7,779 nucleotides of DNA, taken from positions 1 through 7,779 of the forward strand of contig JAFTGG010000202.1 of NCBI GenBank assembly GCA_017458025.1, read 5' to 3'. Shown piece after piece: positions 1 to 6,961 of the stretch (position 1 is the stretch's first letter; every line of letters starts with the position of its first letter). This DNA is from Oscillospiraceae bacterium. Lineage in GTDB: Bacteria; Bacillota; Clostridia; Oscillospirales; Oscillospiraceae. A model generated the notes under the pieces. The model did not search any database and was not told where the DNA came from. It was given only the letters and a program-made list of their open reading frames with translations. Both the position numbers and the translations under genes were made by a program.

Positions 1-3000
1 GACGGCGACGACGGAGCCGCTGGAGGAGGCGGTGGCGGCCTGAATGTAAGCCGCGATGACGCTCTTCTCGTCCTCCGTGGCGTATTCGTCGAATACCGAG
101 CCTCCGTCGCTGCCGTTGGCGTTCATGGCGCGCAGGACCGTGTAGTCGTCTTTCTTATAGGCGTCCGGCGTAGTCTCAATGCAGACGGTGCTGAATTTCG
201 CGGTCAGCAGCGAGCTCAGAAGCCTGTTGTTGTACACGACCAGCATCCAGTCCGCCACGGCGTTGGTGTCGCTCGAAATGAAGACGTTGGGGTTCTGGAG
301 GTCCAGCGTAATGATCGGGCGCACGACCTCGCGGGTCGTGAACTTGTAGAGCAGGACCTTTTCGGAATAGACGGCGCCGGTGCCCTTGAGGACGAAGTAG
401 GCGAAGTATTCCGTTTCCGGCTTGAGGTCGGTGACGGAGACGCTGACGGAGCCGGTGCCCGCGCTGGCGGAGCCCCTCTTGATATCGGCGTTGTTGTAGC
501 GCGGGTTGTAAATGTTGTTGGGCGCGGGCGCGTTCTCGTCCAGCTCCAGCGGCGCACTGCCGCCGGTGGGGACGGCGTCGTCGTCGTAAAAGACGTCGGC
601 CCCGCTGCGCCGCGTGATGATGGTGTTGCCCGTCCCCTTGGCCGAGTTGCCCGCGGGCGCGATCACATAGTAGACCGTGCCTTCGCGGTTGAGCAGCAGC
701 TCCATAGTGACATAGGTGTCCCCCGGGGTGAACGCGGGGAAGGCGCCGGCGAAGTTGGGCGCTTTTTCGTCCGTGAACGGCACGCGGATGGTGAAGTTCT
801 CCGGCGTGCTGATCTCGGTGACGGTCTGCTCGGCCTGCAGGGCCGCGTATGCCTGCTCGGGCGTCTCATAGAGGCTGCTGCCGCCGATGACGTAGCTGGA
901 AAGCAGGCGCATATCGTTGTTGGTCTTGCCGACGTCCACCGTGACCCAGAACGTGACCGTCTGGCTCCATGTCTCCCGCTCGGCGTTGCCGTCCAGCTTC
1001 TCGATATGAATGGCGTATTGGTAGGCGGGCCTGTCCAGCGAGGTCACGGACGGGTTGGACTCCAGCCCGAGCAGCGAACGCTGGAGGCTGACGCCCATGT
1101 AGGTGCCCTTGTCGTAGATGGTCTTGATGATCGAGCCGGTATTTTTCGTGGGCTTCCAATCGTCGTTCCATTCGCCCTCGGCGGTCTGTTCGCGGTAGTA
1201 CAGCTTGAAGTCGCAGGACGTATCCGCCCAGATGACCATGTCCCAGAGCTGATCCGTCGCCGCCGTCTTGGTGGAGACGGGGATCATGGTGAACGCGGCG
1301 TCGATGTCGTCGTCGCCGACCTTGGTCACGTTCGCCTCCGACAGGGAGATCTGGGAGGAGATCGTGATGAAGGTGGGCAGCGTGAGGCTGCCGCCCGTCA
1401 GCGGGTTGCGGTTGGCGGAGACGTCGGACAGGTCGGTTAGCTGGAAGTAATAGGTCGCGCCGCTGCGGAGGTTCAGCGCGCCCGCGTCGGTCTTGAAGGT
1501 CACGGCCACGGCGCCGGTCGAAACATTCTGCTCGACGGTCGCCTCGCGGTAGTCGATGACCCAGGAGCTGTCGTTGCCGGCGCCGCGCACCTCGGCGAGC
1601 GCCGCCCTGCCCGTGGCGGAGGTGGTGTAGAGCCGGAGCGTGGCGGAGAGGAAGTCGCCGAGCGCCTTTTTCGCGTCGGCGAGTTCCTTGGCCGCCTCGG
1701 CGTCGCCCTCCGCCGCCGTCGCCTTGCCCGCCGCGCTCTCGACCGCCTTGTACAGGGAGACGAGGTCCGCCCCGTTGGTGCGGATCTTCGAGGTCTGCTG
1801 CACGTTTTCATCCAGCGTGATGATGATATCGGTGTTCGCGTAGGGCTGGCGGAGCGAGGTATCGTACTGCGTGAACTCCTGCGTCGCGGTGGGGCCGCTC
1901 GTGTCGAGCGTGCTCTCGGTGAACATGTTCTTGCTTTCGGCGTCGTTGACCAGCACATAGGTGTGGTTCGCCTCGTCCCACGTCACGGAGAGGAGCGAGT
2001 AGTTCCCCGCGGTATCCTTCGCGATGTAGTAGACGTCGTAGCTCGTCTCGGCGGTGAGGCCGGTGATATTGACCGTGGTATCCGTATTGGCGCGGACCGC
2101 CTGCGAGCCGTTGCGCACGCCGTTGATGCCGTTTTCGATCTGGCGGCGGAAGTATTCCTCAAAGAGCACCCGGTTTTCGGGGCTCTGCTCGATCTGCCCG
2201 CCGGCGGTCTTCGCGGCGGTGGTGGGCGCGTTGAGGTAATCGGCCCCCGCGCGCACGGCGACCCAATAGAACGTGCCGTTCTCGTTGAGGTTGACGCGCA
2301 GGCGCAGGTTGGTCGCGCCGATGTCCGTGACCTCGGGCGTGTTGTATTGGAACTCGGGCGGCGTGCCGTCCACCGTCGTGAACGTGAGCTTCTGCACCGC
2401 GGAGGCGCGCGCGCCGTCGGCGTCCATCAGGCACAGGTAGAGGTCGTAGGTCGTCGACTCCTTCAAGCCGCTGAAGGGCAGGAAGTCGAGCACGTTCTTG
2501 GTCGTGTCGACCACGCCGCTTTGCAGCGGACGGCCGAGCGCGCCGACGCGGAACTGCTGCGCCGTGGGCGCGGCGCTGCCGCTGTTATAGAGCGCGTAGT
2601 AGAGCATGCAGCTCTTGTTGGGCATGTAGGAGATTTGGATACGGTAATTGTTGCCGTTTGCGCCGACGGTGTAGTCGTTCTGCGAGATGGCGGGGTAGCC
2701 GGCGTTGAAGGCGGGCGCGGTGTTGTCCGGCGTCGTGAACGACGCGACCTTGACCGGGCTGTGCCGGTCGCGGGCGTCCACCATGACGGCGGAGAGGTAG
2801 TAGTTGCCGTCCGGCGTGAGGCTCGCGAGCGCCGCCGTCGTCTCGGTGTTGGAGGCGGCGATCGGGGTGCTGCCGCTCAGCACCGCCGCGGTGTTGCCCT
2901 CGGTCGGCGTGATCAGCTCGTCTTCGCCGACGGAGCCGTCGGTCGTGGTGCTGACCGCCCAATAGACCGTGCCGCCCTTGTTCGTGGAGAATACCGCCGT

Positions 3001-4392
3001 CGCGCCGGTCGGCGCGACGTTCCTCGCCTTCGGATAGCCCGCGAGCAGGCGCGGATCGGCGGAGGATTCCTGCGCCTGCGCCGCGTTCATCGTCTCGCCG
3101 GCGATGTCGGCGGTGAGCCCGGGGCGGATCGTGATCTTGTCGGGCAGCATCTCGATGACGGAGCCCGCCGCGTTGACGTACAGGTTATCAATGTCGCCGT
3201 TGCCGGCGATGGCCGTCGCGGTGTCGAGGTTGAGCGTCATCGCCGTGCTGTGGATGTCGAGGTTGAGCGCGGAGCCGGCCGCCGCCTCGTCGATGGTAAG
3301 CGTGTCCACCGTGCCCATCGCGATGTTCAGCGTGGAGCCGGGCGCTTTGTTGACGACGGTCTCCAGATTGCCGGAGAGCGTGAAGCTCGCGCCGGGGTCG
3401 ATGGATTCGAGCGAAATGTTGAGCAGCCCCTGCCCGGGACGGGTGCGGTCCTGCACGAACGCGTCGGAGCGGAGCGCCGTGTCGGCGATCTCCGTATTGC
3501 CCTCGGCGCGCACCGTGACAAATTGGTCGGCGATGCTGTCGATCAGCAGCGAATTGGCGACGACGTTGCGCAGCACGACGCTGTCCTCGCCGCTGTGGCT
3601 CTCGCCGCCGCCGGCGACGATGATGTCGCCGAGCACGCGGACGTTGTCGAGGGTCACGTCGCCGAGGTCGAGGCCGCCGGTGATGTACAGATTGCCCGCG
3701 ATGGTGGAGTCTTTGAGCGTCGTGCCGGTCGAGCTGATCGTCACGTTGCCGTACGTGTCGGAGAGGGTGTGCGTGCCGGGCTTGTTGATGAGCGTGCCGA
3801 GCGCGCGCTGGAGCATGATCGCCATCTCGCCGCGGCTGATGTCGTTCTGCGGCTTGTAAGTGCCGTCGCCGTAGCCGCCGATAAGCCCCGTCTGCGCGGC
3901 GGCGCGGGCGTAGCCGCGGCTCCATTCGGAGAAGCTGCGGCCGTCGGCAAACTCGGTGACCTCGCCGCCGACGGGGTCGAGGCGCATGTTGCGCGCGAGC
4001 AGCACCATCGCCATCTCGCGGGTGAGCGTGCTGTCCGGCGCGGCCATGCGCGGCGAAACGCCGTTGAAGTAATGGGCGTTGTAGGCGATGCCGATGTCAT
4101 CGTAATACCATGCGTTCGCCGCCACGTCGCGGAACGGCGTGGGGCCGGGGTTCTTGTAGCCGTAGGCGCGGTTGACCATCGCGGTAAATTCCGCGCGGGT
4201 GAGGTTGCGCTCCGGATGCGTGCGGCCGTCGGGATAGCCGGCGACGACGCCCCAATTCATGAGCTGGTCCATCGCGCTCTCGCCGACGGCGGAGGCCGCG
4301 CCCGTGAATACGGGGCAGAGGGAAACGGCCATACACAGGACGAGCAGAAGCGCCGTGAGCTTGCGCGGGAGATTCTTTTTCATAGCGTACAT
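1..4392 (-). CDS. Large secreted SLH-domain surface protein with beta-helix-like and Ig/Fn3-like modules (C-terminus outside window)
   Basis: One uninterrupted frame of 1464 codons runs off the left edge, so the C-terminus is missing. The ATG at 4392 is chosen because AAAGGTGG (4408-4401) sits 8 nt upstream; an in-frame ATG at 4383 lacks a well-placed SD. Residues 5-35 form a signal peptide: a KKN..RK basic start, a Leu/Val-rich core, and an A-S-A signal peptidase I site after residue 35. Three SLH repeats follow at about 38-80, 86-138 and 147-199, with LTRAEF, LTREMA and ISRGEMA signatures, so the protein should attach non-covalently to secondary cell-wall polymer. Residues about 206-430 are rich in short Val/Leu/Asp/Asn strands like a right-handed beta-helix. 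Ig/Fn3-like modules follow (about 459-555, 556-674, 675-800), then a Big_5-like module (about 849-1000) and further modules to the edge. It is last in a tight run after pilZ. Its ligand is unknown; adhesion or envelope structure is inference. Confidence 0.9.
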   Translation of the reverse strand, partial: MYAMKKNLPRKLTALLLVLCMAVSLCPVFTGAASAVGESAMDQLMNWGVVAGYPDGRTHPERNLTRAEFTAMVNRAYGYKNPGPTPFRDVAANAWYYDDIGIAYNAHYFNGVSPRMAAPDSTLTREMAMVLLARNMRLDPVGGEVTEFADGRSFSEWSRGYARAAAQTGLIGGYGDGTYKPQNDISRGEMAIMLQRALGTLINKPGTHTLSDTYGNVTISSTGTTLKDSTIAGNLYITGGLDLGDVTLDNVRVLGDIIVAGGGESHSGEDSVVLRNVVANSLLIDSIADQFVTVRAEGNTEIADTALRSDAFVQDRTRPGQGLLNISLESIDPGASFTLSGNLETVVNKAPGSTLNIAMGTVDTLTIDEAAAGSALNLDIHSTAMTLNLDTATAIAGNGDIDNLYVNAAGSVIEMLPDKITIRPGLTADIAGETMNAAQAQESSADPRLLAGYPKARNVAPTGATAVFSTNKGGTVYWAVSTTTDGSVGEDELITPTEGNTAAVLSGSTPIAASNTETTAALASLTPDGNYYLSAVMVDARDRHSPVKVASFTTPDNTAPAFNAGYPAISQNDYTVGANGNNYRIQISYMPNKSCMLYYALYNSGSAAPTAQQFRVGALGRPLQSGVVDTTKNVLDFLPFSGLKESTTYDLYLCLMDADGARASAVQKLTFTTVDGTPPEFQYNTPEVTDIGATNLRLRVNLNENGTFYWVAVRAGADYLNAPTTAAKTAGGQIEQSPENRVLFEEYFRRQIENGINGVRNGSQAVRANTDTTVNITGLTAETSYDVYYIAKDTAGNYSLLSVTWDEANHTYVLVNDAESKNMFTESTLDTSGPTATQEFTQYDTSLRQPYANTDIIITLDENVQQTSKIRTNGADLVSLYKAVESAAGKATAAEGDAEAAKELADAKKALGDFLSATLRLYTTSATGRAALAEVRGAGNDSSWVIDYREATVEQNVSTGAVAVTFKTDAGALNLRSGATYYFQLTDLSDVSANRNPLTGGSLTLPTFITISSQISLSEANVTKVGDDDIDAAFTMIPVSTKTAATDQLWDMVIWADTSCDFKLYYREQTAEGEWNDDWKPTKNTGSIIKTIYDKGTYMGVSLQRSLLGLESNPSVTSLDRPAYQYAIHIEKLDGNAERETWSQTVTFWVTVDVGKTNNDMRLLSSYVIGGSSLYETPEQAYAALQAEQTVTEISTPENFTIRVPFTDEKAPNFAGAFPAFTPGDTYVTMELLLNREGTVYYVIAPAGNSAKGTGNTIITRRSGADVFYDDDAVPTGGSAPLELDENAPAPNNIYNPRYNNADIKRGSASAGTGSVSVSVTDLKPETEYFAYFVLKGTGAVYSEKVLLYKFTTREVVRPIITLDLQNPNVFISSDTNAVADWMLVVYNNRLLSSLLTAKFSTVCIETTPDAYKKDDYTVLRAMNANGSDGGSVFDEYATEDEKSVIAAYIQAATASSSGSVVAV

Positions 4393-4400
4393 GTTGTGAC

Positions 4401-4408
4401 CCACCTTT
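4401..4408 (-). promoter_or_regulatory. Ribosome binding site deciding the SLH-protein start
   Basis: AAAGGTGG on the minus strand lies within the 19-nt gap after the PilZ gene, just past its TAA. It is 8 nt from the ATG at 4392 and 17 nt from the alternative ATG at 4383, which favours the MYAMKK start. I saw no promoter in this gap, so the surface-protein gene probably depends on transcription from upstream. Confidence 0.7.
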
Positions 4409-4411
4409 AGC

Positions 4412-5041
4412 TTAGCTTTTTCGCGTCTTGACGGAGCTGATCTGGATCGCGAAGACCGCCTCGCGCAGATACGACTCCTCGTCGTCGATCATGTTGACGA
4501 ATTTGCAGGCGTAGAAGTTGCCCGCCTCCTGCTCCAGATGGACGCGAAGGACCTCGGCGCGCAGGAGCAGCGGGCCGTCGGAGGTCATCGGCACGACGAT
4601 CTCAAACACGTCGCCCACCGCGAACATCTGCGGAGAGCGGAACGCGATCCCGCCGCAGCTGAGGTCGACCGACGTCATCGCCGCGCGCCCGCCGCTTTCG
4701 GGATAGACAAAGCTGTCGAAGGCGACGGGGACGCGGAAGTTGCGCCGCACCTCGGTGCCCAGCTCGCGCATCGGTTCGAGCGCGACCGCGCCGGGCCGGA
4801 AGTCTGCGACGCGGGTCATCTGCGGCGGCAGGCTCTTGTCCTGCGGGACCGCCTGAACGATGCCGGCGTCGGCGACGGTCTTGACGTCGCCGTCGGTCAG
4901 CTTGATATAGAGGTTCCTGCGCCCGGGCGCGTCCATGAGCCTGCCGCGGGCGAGCATGCGCGAGTTGCTGTCCATCAGCACATAGACGCCGGCGTTGTCG
5001 ACGGGAGCTTTTTTCTCGGTTTTTCTTCCAAACAGGGCCAT
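4412..5041 (-). CDS. PilZ-domain cyclic-di-GMP receptor (YcgR-like)
   Basis: This 209-residue soluble protein has no signal peptide or membrane segment. Residues about 15-90 form a beta-rich N-terminal domain placed like the YcgR N-terminal domain. Residues about 96-200 are a PilZ domain. Both cyclic-di-GMP-binding signatures are intact: RxxxR at R99-R103 in the domain-linking loop, and DxSxxG at D126-S128-G131. Ligand binding is therefore expected. In the YcgR family such proteins act as flagellar brakes or motor/export effectors; the exact target here is not visible. AAGGAGG ends 7 nt before the ATG, a strong SD. The gene starts 21 nt after the FlhB-like gene and ends 19 nt before the SLH gene, so co-transcription is likely. 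The neighbours (export-switch proteins, CheA) fit a motility role. Confidence 0.9.
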   Translation of the reverse strand: MALFGRKTEKKAPVDNAGVYVLMDSNSRMLARGRLMDAPGRRNLYIKLTDGDVKTVADAGIVQAVPQDKSLPPQMTRVADFRPGAVALEPMRELGTEVRRNFRVPVAFDSFVYPESGGRAAMTSVDLSCGGIAFRSPQMFAVGDVFEIVVPMTSDGPLLLRAEVLRVHLEQEAGNFYACKFVNMIDDEESYLREAVFAIQISSVKTRKS

Positions 5042-5062
5042 TCTCTTGCCTCCTTGGTCATC

Positions 5063-5386
5063 TTACGGCTGCGGCGGCTCGGCGGGAGCCTCCGCCGCGG
5101 GCGCTGCGCTTTCGCGCCGGTTGGGGTCGAAGCTGAGGAAATAGACGTAGATATCGACGATCGCCTGATAGAGCTCCTGCGGGATCTCCTGACCGAGCTG
5201 GAGCTGCGTCAGGATCGTCGCGAGCGAATCGTCCTCATAGACCGGCACGCCGTTTGCCTGCGCCACGTCGACGATCTTCTCGGCGAGATAGCCCATGCCG
5301 GAGGCGACGACCACCGGCGCGGTGTCGTCCGCGCCGTAGTGCAGCGCGACGGCGCGCTTCTTGCGCGGAAATTCAGACCTTGACAT
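5063..5386 (-). CDS. Stand-alone FlhB C-terminal-domain protein (YlqH-like type III export switch homologue)
   Basis: From the ATG at 5386 it is 107 residues; a GTG at 5395 in the same frame would give 110. The sequence matches the cytoplasmic C-terminal part of FlhB/EscU/YscU: AVALHYG, then APVVVASGMGYLAEKI, NGVPVYED, IGQEIP-like LGQEIPQELYQAI, and a final hydrophobic strand. The four membrane helices of FlhB are absent. The NPTH self-cleavage motif that precedes AVAL in true FlhB is replaced by basic residues (PRKKR). It therefore resembles the already-cleaved fragment, as in Bacillus YlqH. The tail (about the last 20 residues) is Ala/Pro/Glu-rich and probably disordered. The gene overlaps the end of the FliK-like gene by 14 nt in a different frame, suggesting translational coupling. 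The overlap is notable because FliK acts on the FlhB C-terminal domain in the flagellar export switch. Start position is the main uncertainty. Confidence 0.88.
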   Translation of the reverse strand: MSRSEFPRKKRAVALHYGADDTAPVVVASGMGYLAEKIVDVAQANGVPVYEDDSLATILTQLQLGQEIPQELYQAIVDIYVYFLSFDPNRRESAAPAAEAPAEPPQP

Positions 5387-6812
5387 TGACGCCACTCATC
5401 CTTTCTGCCAGCTTGGGGAACACCTGGGACACCGTCAGCGGGCGGTGCTGCTCGGCGACCTGCACCTGCTCGACGTTGAGCCCGTTGCGCGTGAGGATAT
5501 TGCGCAGCGATTCCGTGACCTGCGGCGTGTGCTCCGCGACCGACTTGGGGCAGGTGACGAGCATCGACACGCCTTCGCTGCGGTTCTGGATCAGCACGTC
5601 GAACGCGCCGATGGATTGAATATCCATTTTGATGAGGATCCGCTGGACAGGACCGCTTCCGTCCTGCTCGCGCTTGCCGCCGCTGTTTTCGGCGTCCGGA
5701 TCGATCCAGAGCTCGGAGAACATCAGATGCCCGTTCCAATTGAGCGGCAGCATGATGTGCTGCAGCGGCATGTAGACGCTCTCGTTGATGAGGATCGAGT
5801 TCATGATGTGGTGGAACGCGTCCTGCGTGTTGACGCCCGCCTCGCCGGAGAGCGCGCGATGCGTGACCTTCGCCATGCGGTCGGCGAAGGCGTTGCTCTC
5901 CGACGCCTTGGCAAAGTCGGTCTCGCGCAGCATGCGCAGCAGCTCGGCGTCCGGCAGCTCCGCGATCTCCCTGGGCAGCACCTCGCTGTTCGCGAGGTGG
6001 CGGAACGCCTGCAGCAGCCCTGCCTCGTCGCCGTTCTCATAGCGCGCCACATCCAGCGTCATCGCTGAGAGCAGGTTGCGGGCGAGGCCGTGGTCGTGGG
6101 TCAGGGAAACGTACTTCGACACCAGCGGGAACACCTGCTCGCGCAGGAGCTTGAGGTTGCCCGCGCGGTCGCCGGCGGCGACGCCGTTTTCCAACTGCGC
6201 CAGCACCTCGGAGAGCTGCGCGGACCACTTGCCGGGCAGCGCCTCGGTCATCTCGTCGGTCATGCGCACGAGATTGTCCTCGACGTGCTCGGTCGAGGTA
6301 TAGTCGCCGAAGCGGCGGACGAATTGGAGAATGTCGCTTTTCGTCAGCTCCGAGGCCGCGGGGTCGTTGTATGTATTGCGCAGCACCTGGAACAGCGCGC
6401 CCGTGAAGCGCGAGCCGCTCTGCGCCTGATTCTCAAGGAAGCTCAGCAGCTGCCCCTCGTCCATCTGAATAAATTCCAGGAACTGCGCCATCTCCTCGGC
6501 GAAGCCGGTGCGGATACCGGAGCTGACCTCCACCGACTGCCCCTGCAGCACGGTGAGGAAGACCTGGGGCAGGTCCTGCGCGCCGCGCAGGCGCTGCACG
6601 AAGGTCATGAAGTTGGATTCAAAGCGGGCGGCAAACGAGTTGGTGGCGTCGCCCGAGCCCTGCTGCCCCTCCTGCCCGTCGGGGCGGGTGACGCGGTCGG
6701 TATCGACGATATTTTGAATATTCGGGTCGCCGCCCGGCGCGGGCGGCGTTATCCTGACGCTCGGAGCATCATAATTCGGCACCGGATTGGTGGCGCCAAG
6801 CAGATCCGGCAT
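5373..6812 (-). CDS. FliK-like hook-length-control-domain protein (YlqG-like)
   Basis: A 479-residue protein, first gene of the leftward unit. The ATG at 6812 has AAAGGAG about 10 nt upstream. Residues 1-60 are Pro/Gly/Gln/Asp-rich and probably disordered. Residues about 60-345 are mainly helical, with no long repetitive ruler region. Residues about 348-456 resemble the FliK C-terminal (Flg_hook) domain: hydrophobic strands around LPLNWNG, a strand-rich IQSIGAFDVLI segment, then a helix with ESLRNILTRNGLN and a final VEQVQV strand. In FliK this domain contacts the FlhB C-terminal domain to switch export from rod/hook to filament substrates. Here the next gene encodes only that FlhB domain and overlaps this gene. 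I recognise the domain from pattern, not by search, and whether this is the cell's main FliK or a YlqG-type paralogue cannot be told from this window. A sigma-D-like promoter lies about 35 nt upstream of the start. Confidence 0.75.
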   Translation of the reverse strand: MPDLLGATNPVPNYDAPSVRITPPAPGGDPNIQNIVDTDRVTRPDGQEGQQGSGDATNSFAARFESNFMTFVQRLRGAQDLPQVFLTVLQGQSVEVSSGIRTGFAEEMAQFLEFIQMDEGQLLSFLENQAQSGSRFTGALFQVLRNTYNDPAASELTKSDILQFVRRFGDYTSTEHVEDNLVRMTDEMTEALPGKWSAQLSEVLAQLENGVAAGDRAGNLKLLREQVFPLVSKYVSLTHDHGLARNLLSAMTLDVARYENGDEAGLLQAFRHLANSEVLPREIAELPDAELLRMLRETDFAKASESNAFADRMAKVTHRALSGEAGVNTQDAFHHIMNSILINESVYMPLQHIMLPLNWNGHLMFSELWIDPDAENSGGKREQDGSGPVQRILIKMDIQSIGAFDVLIQNRSEGVSMLVTCPKSVAEHTPQVTESLRNILTRNGLNVEQVQVAEQHRPLTVSQVFPKLAERMSGVNVKV

Positions 6813-6830
6813 GGGGGATTCGCTCCTTTC

Positions 6831-6848
6831 AAAAAAAGCTCAAAAAAA
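6831..6848. repeat. Two A7 homopolymer tracts in the fliK-like leader
   Basis: Two runs of exactly seven A (6831-6837 and 6842-6848) are separated by GCTC. In the leftward transcript they read as U7 tracts. The first-transcribed one falls at the predicted start site, the other just ahead of the SD. Their presence is certain; any role in slippage is inference. Confidence 0.5.
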
Positions 6849-6852
6849 TTTT

Positions 6853-6879
6853 ATTTCGGCGTCTTAACTTCTGGGATTA
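6853..6879 (-). promoter_or_regulatory. Sigma-D (sigma-28) type promoter for the leftward fliK-like operon
   Basis: On the minus strand TAAT (6879-6876) is followed by exactly 15 nt and then GCCGAAAT (6860-6853). The sigma-D consensus is TAAA-N15-GCCGATAT, so each element has one mismatch. The predicted transcript would start near 6846, about 34 nt before the FliK-like ATG, leaving room for its SD. The element shares its DNA with the rightward promoter. Assignment rests on motif match, spacing and flagellar context. Confidence 0.68.
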
Positions 6880-6890
6880 ATTGCCGATAT
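6864..6890 (+). promoter_or_regulatory. Sigma-D (sigma-28) type promoter for cheA
   Basis: TTAA (6864-6867), a 15-nt spacer, then GCCGATAT (6883-6890). The -10 element is a full 8/8 match to the Bacillus sigma-D consensus and the -35 has one mismatch to TAAA. Transcription would start near 6897, giving a leader of about 65 nt before cheA. This sigma factor typically drives late flagellar and chemotaxis genes, which agrees with the gene it precedes. Confidence 0.8.
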
Positions 6891-6925
6891 AGATTTTAAG
6901 AGACCGTGAACAAGCCGTATTGCGG

Positions 6926-6949
6926 CCTGTCACAACAAAATTTTACAGG
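6926..6949 (+). promoter_or_regulatory. Short inverted repeat overlapping the cheA SD
   Basis: CCTGT (6926-6930) and ACAGG (6945-6949) are complementary with a 14-nt AT-rich loop. The right arm overlaps the SD AGGGGTG (6947-6953), which lies 8 nt before the ATG. Folding in the leader RNA could partly hide the SD. The stem is only 5 bp, so it may be chance. Confidence 0.25.
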
Positions 6950-6961
6950 GGTGAAAATTCT

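Noticed and set aside
482..489. GCCGATAT on the minus strand inside the SLH gene
   Set aside because: Without a TAAA-like -35 at 14-16 nt upstream (CAAC at N15) it is only a coding match to Ala-Asp-Ile.
4315..4335. Lipoprotein signal (two cysteines, residues 20 and 26, in the SLH signal peptide)
   Set aside because: Each cysteine is preceded by Leu rather than Gly/Ala/Ser, so no lipobox; an A-S-A signal peptidase I site follows at residues 33-35.
1963..4410. An 815-codon open frame on the plus strand opposite the SLH gene
   Set aside because: It is Arg/Ala/Val/Gly-rich low-complexity sequence with no recognisable domain, lies wholly antisense to a convincing signal-peptide/SLH protein, and is the expected by-product of GC-rich codons.
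4393..4411. Terminator between pilZ and the SLH gene
   Set aside because: The 19-nt gap is filled by an SD and has no GC-rich stem followed by a T tract.
6886..6913. Possible leftward sigma-A promoter TTGTTC-N16-TATATC
   Set aside because: Poor match in both elements and much weaker than the sigma-D match nearby, although a minor housekeeping promoter cannot be excluded.
6897..6961. Cyclic-di-GMP riboswitch in the cheA leader
   Set aside because: The leader is about 65 nt and shows none of the conserved GEMM core sequences; only short weak hairpins are present.
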